From Deltaproteobacteria bacterium (GTDB taxonomy: Bacteria > Myxococcota > XYA12-FULL-58-9): a DNA stretch of 57,877 nucleotides. How positions within the stretch are numbered: position 1 is the stretch's first letter; every line of letters starts with the position of its first letter. Below the pieces are notes generated by a model. That model saw only the letters and a program-made list of their open reading frames with translations. It had not been told where the DNA came from and did not search any database. Below, piece after piece: positions 53,226 through 57,877 of the stretch. Both the position numbers and the translations under genes were made by a program. Location: positions 1 to 57,877 of the forward strand of contig JACRCV010000004.1 of the NCBI GenBank assembly GCA_016218825.1. The letters are read 5' to 3'.

Positions 53226-53888
53226 ATGACCCCAGATCCCAAGATCACGCCGGTGCGCGGCAAGGTCCTCGAGATCGACCTGCCGGCTTCCGCGGAGCGC
53301 GACTGGATCTTTCAGGCGCTGCAGGACCCGGCGGTGCACGTGCCGCTCGGCCTCAAACAGGGGCCAGCGCGCGAGCTGTTCGACGCCGCGCGTCTCGACC
53401 TGTGGCGGGGTGACGCGATGCGGCGCGAGCCGGTGCGCTATCACATCTTGCGCCGCCTCGCCGACCGGCAGCCGGTCGGGTTCTTCCTCGACTTTGGCTG
53501 GGACCATCCGAGCGACAAGACCCGCGAGATCGACCTCGCGTTCCCGGACCCGAAGACCCGGGGGATCGCGAGCTACCTCGACGCCACGGTGATCGTCGCC
53601 CAGTTCCTGTTCAAGAACGGGCTCGCGAAGCGCCTGCGCTGGCGGGTCGACGCCCGGGGCGGCCAAGAGCCCCGGCGCAGCACCCGGCAAGGGGCACGGC
53701 TATTGTGGCGGCAGGAGGAGCGCCACCCGGTCAGCGGCGCGTGGACGGTGAAGTACGTCTACGAGTATGCGATCGCCGACATGGAGGCGCTCGGCCGCTT
53801 CGGCCACATCGATCCGCGCGTGGACTACGCGGACACCCTGCCCCGGGTGTTCGACAGCTACCGGACGCTGAAGGGCGACAAGGGCTGA
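53226..53888 (+). CDS. GNAT-type acetyltransferase-like protein
   Basis: This is a 220-residue soluble protein. FFLDFGWDHPSDKTREIDLAF followed by an ATVIVAQFLFKNGLAKRLRW helix resembles the core of RimL-like GNAT folds, but the acetyl-CoA loop is not clear. The start is the ATG at 53226, which follows GAAGGAG; an upstream GTG is unlikely. It is convergent with the CoA-transferase gene. Assignment is tentative. Confidence 0.5.
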   Translation: MTPDPKITPVRGKVLEIDLPASAERDWIFQALQDPAVHVPLGLKQGPARELFDAARLDLWRGDAMRREPVRYHILRRLADRQPVGFFLDFGWDHPSDKTREIDLAFPDPKTRGIASYLDATVIVAQFLFKNGLAKRLRWRVDARGGQEPRRSTRQGARLLWRQEERHPVSGAWTVKYVYEYAIADMEALGRFGHIDPRVDYADTLPRVFDSYRTLKGDKG

Positions 53889-53910
53889 GCGCGGCCGGGC
53901 AGCGCCGGCG

Positions 53911-55209
<1,299 letters not shown>

Positions 55210-55235
55210 GTGCTGCTCCACGGCCCTGTCGTGAG

Positions 55236-56354
55236 TCACTTCAAGAGCGCGCTCAGGTCGTCTTGTTTCTCGCCGAGCGCCGCGGCCACCGAGCGGTGCA
55301 CGACCCGGCCCCGGTACATGTAGACCCCGCGTGCCAGGCCGGCGTCTTCGGCGAGCGCCTTGGCGACGCCGTCGTGCGCCAGCCTCGCGAGGTGCGGCAA
55401 CGCCGCGAGCGTCAGGACCCGAGAGGTGGTGCGCGGAACCGCCGCGGTGATGTTGGGGACGCAGAAGTGGGTGACGCCGTGCGCCTTGTAGGTCGGGTTG
55501 TCGAGGGTCGTCGGCCGCGAGGTCTCGACGCAGCCGCCTTGATCGATCGACAGGTCGATGATGACGCTGCCGGTCTTCATGCTCTCGACCATCTTCTGGC
55601 TGACGAGGTCCGGGCTGCGCTCGCCGGGGCTCAACACCGCGCCGATGAGGACGTCGGCGATGGCGGTGTAGTGGGCGAGGTTGCGCTCCGAGGCCATCGA
55701 GGTCGCGACCCGGCCGTCGAAGATCTGGTGCGCGACGCGCAAGCGCTCCACCTCCTTGTCGAGGATGATCACGTGGGCGCCGACGTTGATCGCGGCGCGC
55801 GCCGCCGCCTGGCCGGCGTTGCCGGCCCCCACCACCACCACCGTCGCCGGCGGCACCCCCGGAACTCCGCCGAGCAGCAGGCCGCGTCCACCAGCGCCGT
55901 GCTCGAGCAGCCGCGCCGCGGTCTGGATCGCCACCGGGCCGGCGACCTCGCTGACCGCGAACAAGATCGGCCGGCGCCCTTCTTTGTTCTGGACGATCTC
56001 GTAGCCGATGAGCGTCATCTCCTTGTCTTTGAGGCGGAGCAGGACCTCCTTCGGCATCACCGCGAGGTGCATGAAGCCGCAGAGCGCGGTCTGCGGCCGC
56101 AACCGGTCGACCACGTCGGCGGACAGCCTGCCGACCTTACAGACGAGGTCGGCGCGCTGGTAGATCTCCTCGGTGGTGTACGCCACCTTGGCGCCCACCT
56201 TTATGTAGTCGGCGTCGGCGAAGTGCCCGGCCGCGCCGGCGTCGTGCTCGACGTAGACCTCGTGGCGGTCGGCGATCAAGCGACCGGCGCCGAACGGCGT
56301 CAGGCCGACACGGTGCTCGATGTGGCGTGCTTCCTTGGGGACGCCGATCATCAT
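55236..56354 (-). CDS. ald: alanine dehydrogenase
   Basis: This 372-residue protein is the usual length for Ald. MIGVPKEARHIEHRVGLTP, CKVGRL (the catalytic Lys position), GFMHLAV (catalytic His), VVGAGNAGQAAARAAINVG (NAD site) and CVPNITAAVPRTTS fit alanine dehydrogenase. It interconverts alanine and pyruvate with NAD. Close relatives include the alpha subunit of transhydrogenase, but the length argues against that. GGGAGG precedes the start. Confidence 0.85.
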   Translation of the reverse strand: MMIGVPKEARHIEHRVGLTPFGAGRLIADRHEVYVEHDAGAAGHFADADYIKVGAKVAYTTEEIYQRADLVCKVGRLSADVVDRLRPQTALCGFMHLAVMPKEVLLRLKDKEMTLIGYEIVQNKEGRRPILFAVSEVAGPVAIQTAARLLEHGAGGRGLLLGGVPGVPPATVVVVGAGNAGQAAARAAINVGAHVIILDKEVERLRVAHQIFDGRVATSMASERNLAHYTAIADVLIGAVLSPGERSPDLVSQKMVESMKTGSVIIDLSIDQGGCVETSRPTTLDNPTYKAHGVTHFCVPNITAAVPRTTSRVLTLAALPHLARLAHDGVAKALAEDAGLARGVYMYRGRVVHRSVAAALGEKQDDLSALLK

Positions 56355-56431
56355 GGCGAAACCTCCCGGGTACCGGTGGCGGCCGGTCGAGTGAGCACAG
56401 GCGGCTCAGGAGCGGTGGCGGCGCGAGATCG

Positions 56432-56737
56432 CTAGTCGGCGATCTTCTTGTTCAGCGTCGTCATCTTGCGCTGCAGCTCGGTGAGGTCGTGGGTCGTCGC
56501 CAGCCCGGCCATGTGGTAGGCCTCGGTGCGCACCGCTTCGGCGCGGCGCTGCAGCTCCTTCTGCCACTTCTGCGCGGTCTTCAGCCAGCCGTTGCCCTCG
56601 AGCCACTTCTCCCAGGTCTTGGTCTCGGTCTCGACCCGGCGGCTGACGGTCTTCCACTGCTCGTTCACCGTGCGCTTCTGGTCGTCGATGAACTTGCGGA
56701 CCTTGTTCTGGATCTCGTGTTGTTGGTTGGTCGTCAT
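56432..56737 (-). CDS. small coiled-coil protein (phasin-like)
   Basis: This is a 101-residue, highly charged helical protein ending DLTELQRKMTTLNKKIAD, a coiled-coil tail like that of phasin-type granule proteins. A link to polyhydroxyalkanoate granules is only suggestive. GGGAGGACATC precedes the ATG. It is the first gene of the leftward unit with ald and the CoA-transferase gene. Confidence 0.55.
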   Translation of the reverse strand: MTTNQQHEIQNKVRKFIDDQKRTVNEQWKTVSRRVETETKTWEKWLEGNGWLKTAQKWQKELQRRAEAVRTEAYHMAGLATTHDLTELQRKMTTLNKKIAD

Positions 56738-56800
56738 GATGTCCTCCCTCGAACGTCGCCGTGCCGGCGTGACACAGAGCTTTGACGTGGTGCAAGAGTT

Positions 56801-56823
56801 AACACGGTGCGTCAACTTGTCAA
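56801..56823 (-). promoter_or_regulatory. candidate promoter of the coiled-coil gene
   Basis: On the minus strand TTGACA (56823-56818) is followed after 17 bases by the weak -10 region near 56800-56795 (TAACTC). The -35 sits in the palindrome CTTGTCAAG, and TTGACG/CGTCAA copies at 56782-56787 and 56810-56815 form a wider inverted repeat, which could be an operator. Confidence 0.3.
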
Positions 56824-56894
56824 GAGCTGCCGCAGCGGGCGCTTCTGGACGTGCAGTGTGGGTCGGGACGGTGGCTCTTTGCCGCGGTTCTTCC

Positions 56895-56900
56895 TACAAT
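56895..56900 (+). promoter_or_regulatory. -10 element giving a leaderless start
   Basis: TACAAT ends 6 bases before the ATG at 56907, so transcription would start at the start codon itself. No -35 match and no ribosome site are seen. Confidence 0.35.
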
Positions 56901-56906
56901 AGACCC

Positions 56907-57608
56907 ATGGCCGGTCGCATCGAAGGTGGGCTCGGGACCCAGCTCAATCCGTTCGGACCGCAGTGGCCGACGGCGAGGGCCGGCGAGGCGCCGTCGATCG
57001 GCGAGCAGATCCAACAGACGCTGTTCGGCAAGCCCAAGCCGGCGATCCTCGACCCGGCCGCGTTCCCGCAGGTCGCCGAGCAACTGAAGCTCCTCCATAA
57101 GTACAAGAAGAAGCTCGCGGTCATGGCCGGCGACAAAGAAGACGACTACGACATCCAGCTCGCCGACGGCGGCAACGCGATGATCGACCAAGCGGGCACG
57201 ATCTTCGTCGGCGCGAAGCTGCTCGCCCTCTGCAAGGAGAAGCCGGAGGTCTTGGTGGGGGCGTTGGCGCACGAGATCGGGCACCGCCCGAAGCGTTGGG
57301 GCTCGTACCGCGTCCGCCGGCAGCTGACGCGCGAGGAGATCGAGTACATCTGCCGCCACGAAGAGACCCGCGCCGACCTCTTCGCCGGCAAGGCGTTGGC
57401 GGAGATGGGGATGAGCTGCGAGCCGTTGGTGCAGTTCTTGGAGAGCGTCGAGGACAAGCCGCACCCGGAGTACTTTCCCGCCAAGGTGCGCGGCGAGATC
57501 ATCCGCGACGCCCACGCCGGCCGCGCCTATCAGGCGACCGCCCGCCGCACCATCTTCCCCGGCTTCGACCGCATGACCTCCCCCAAAGGCCACCTCGGCG
57601 AATACTGA
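56907..57608 (+). CDS. M48-like metallopeptidase
   Basis: This is a 233-residue soluble protein with zinc motif HEIGH (His122, Glu123, His126) and a downstream HEETRADLFAGKAL that supplies the third ligand Glu. The layout is that of a short M48-type peptidase, but no membrane helices are present. The substrate is unknown. There is no ribosome site; the close -10 element suggests a leaderless message. The next small ORF follows after 8 bases. Confidence 0.75.
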   Translation: MAGRIEGGLGTQLNPFGPQWPTARAGEAPSIGEQIQQTLFGKPKPAILDPAAFPQVAEQLKLLHKYKKKLAVMAGDKEDDYDIQLADGGNAMIDQAGTIFVGAKLLALCKEKPEVLVGALAHEIGHRPKRWGSYRVRRQLTREEIEYICRHEETRADLFAGKALAEMGMSCEPLVQFLESVEDKPHPEYFPAKVRGEIIRDAHAGRAYQATARRTIFPGFDRMTSPKGHLGEY

Positions 57609-57616
57609 GCCGGCGC

Positions 57617-57748
57617 GTGCCCGACATCCCCGCAAACGGTGAGGCCCTGGTGCCGGAGATCGAGGTGAACGGCCTCGACGCCCAGGGCAATCGAGTTCTC
57701 GTTCTTTTGATTCCCGGCGGGCGCTTCGCGCCCGTCCTCATCGAGTAG
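57617..57748 (+). pseudogene. small ORF truncated by group II intron
   Basis: This short frame from a GTG reads VPDIPANGEALVPEIEVNGL and on to RFAPVLIE. Its last two codons and stop come from the 3' end of the antisense intron, whose boundary falls at 57739/57740. The original gene therefore probably continued further. No domain is recognised; the 8-base gap to the peptidase gene suggests cotranscription. Confidence 0.45.
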
Positions 57749-57877
57749 GCGCCCCCGTCACCGGGGGCGCCTCTCACAGAACCGTACTTGTGCTGTTCAC
57801 ATACGGCTCTTCGGGACCGACGGTTGTCACCCCGCCGGCCGGCCAGTTCACTGACCTCGCTCATCCCAACGCCAGCA
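57740..57877 (-). mobile_element. group II intron, 3' part (domains V and VI)
   Basis: Read on the minus strand, bases 57809-57779 form domain V: GAGCCGTAT...GTACGGTTC with the AGC triad. Bases 57775-57743 form domain VI: GAGAGGCGCCCCCG, a GTGA tetraloop, the complement CGGGGGCGCCT, and CTC, with one bulged A at 57746. The end CTACTCGAT fits the group II 3' splice site (AY). The bulged A lies 7 bases from the end, as expected for the branch point. The rest of the intron, including any reverse transcriptase gene, lies beyond the window. Confidence 0.85.

Overview
The window is GC-rich DNA with closely packed genes, frequent stop/start overlaps (ATGA, GTGA, TGATG) and many GTG or TTG starts. 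Several very large secreted proteins carry MopE-type Asp/Cys motifs and kelch-like repeats, and there are many lipoproteins. This combination suggests a myxobacterium-like member of the Myxococcota (former Deltaproteobacteria). That is inferred from gene content; no rRNA is present to confirm it.

Left edge (1-1090): a tRNA-like remnant, a small lipoprotein gene, a strong hairpin and a DUF4404-like gene, all read leftward. From 1324 to 19163 everything runs rightward: a lipase-like lipoprotein, a 5'-nucleotidase-like lipoprotein, then a complete YbhGFSR-type ABC efflux system with its own TolC-like channel. Directly behind the channel come four tandem genes for EutN/CcmL-type bacterial microcompartment (BMC) vertex proteins, with no hexameric shell gene in the window. 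A YIP1-like and a DUF2752 membrane protein, a MaoC-like dehydratase, an acyl-CoA dehydrogenase homologue lacking the usual catalytic Glu, a MeaB-type GTPase and a HEAT-repeat protein follow.

Middle (19179-42128): yggX with a zinc-ribbon gene; a MopE-like secreted protein; a metallophosphoesterase; a CAP protein with an active/inactive M16 protease pair placed directly behind tRNA-Leu(CAG); a three-gene unit ending in a two-domain cyclic-nucleotide receptor; hemH; a thioesterase and a MATE transporter; a double-length ThyX-like protein; an M20 hydrolase; a phosphodiester glycosidase; and the rph-rdgB-metallo-beta-lactamase operon.

Right part (42231-57877): an HD-domain gene bracketed by two almost identical 57-bp direct repeats; a 1690-residue kelch/MopE lipoprotein; a multi-pass membrane protein; another MopE lipoprotein; an amidase; a GNAT-like protein; a CoA-transferase/alanine dehydrogenase/coiled-coil gene group; an M48-type protease with a leaderless-looking promoter; and, at the edge, the catalytic 3' end (domains V and VI) of a group II intron that has truncated a small ORF.

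The most unusual element is the four-gene BMC vertex cluster coupled to an efflux operon without shell hexamers. It may be a satellite locus of a dispersed microcompartment or a new use of EutN-fold pentamers.
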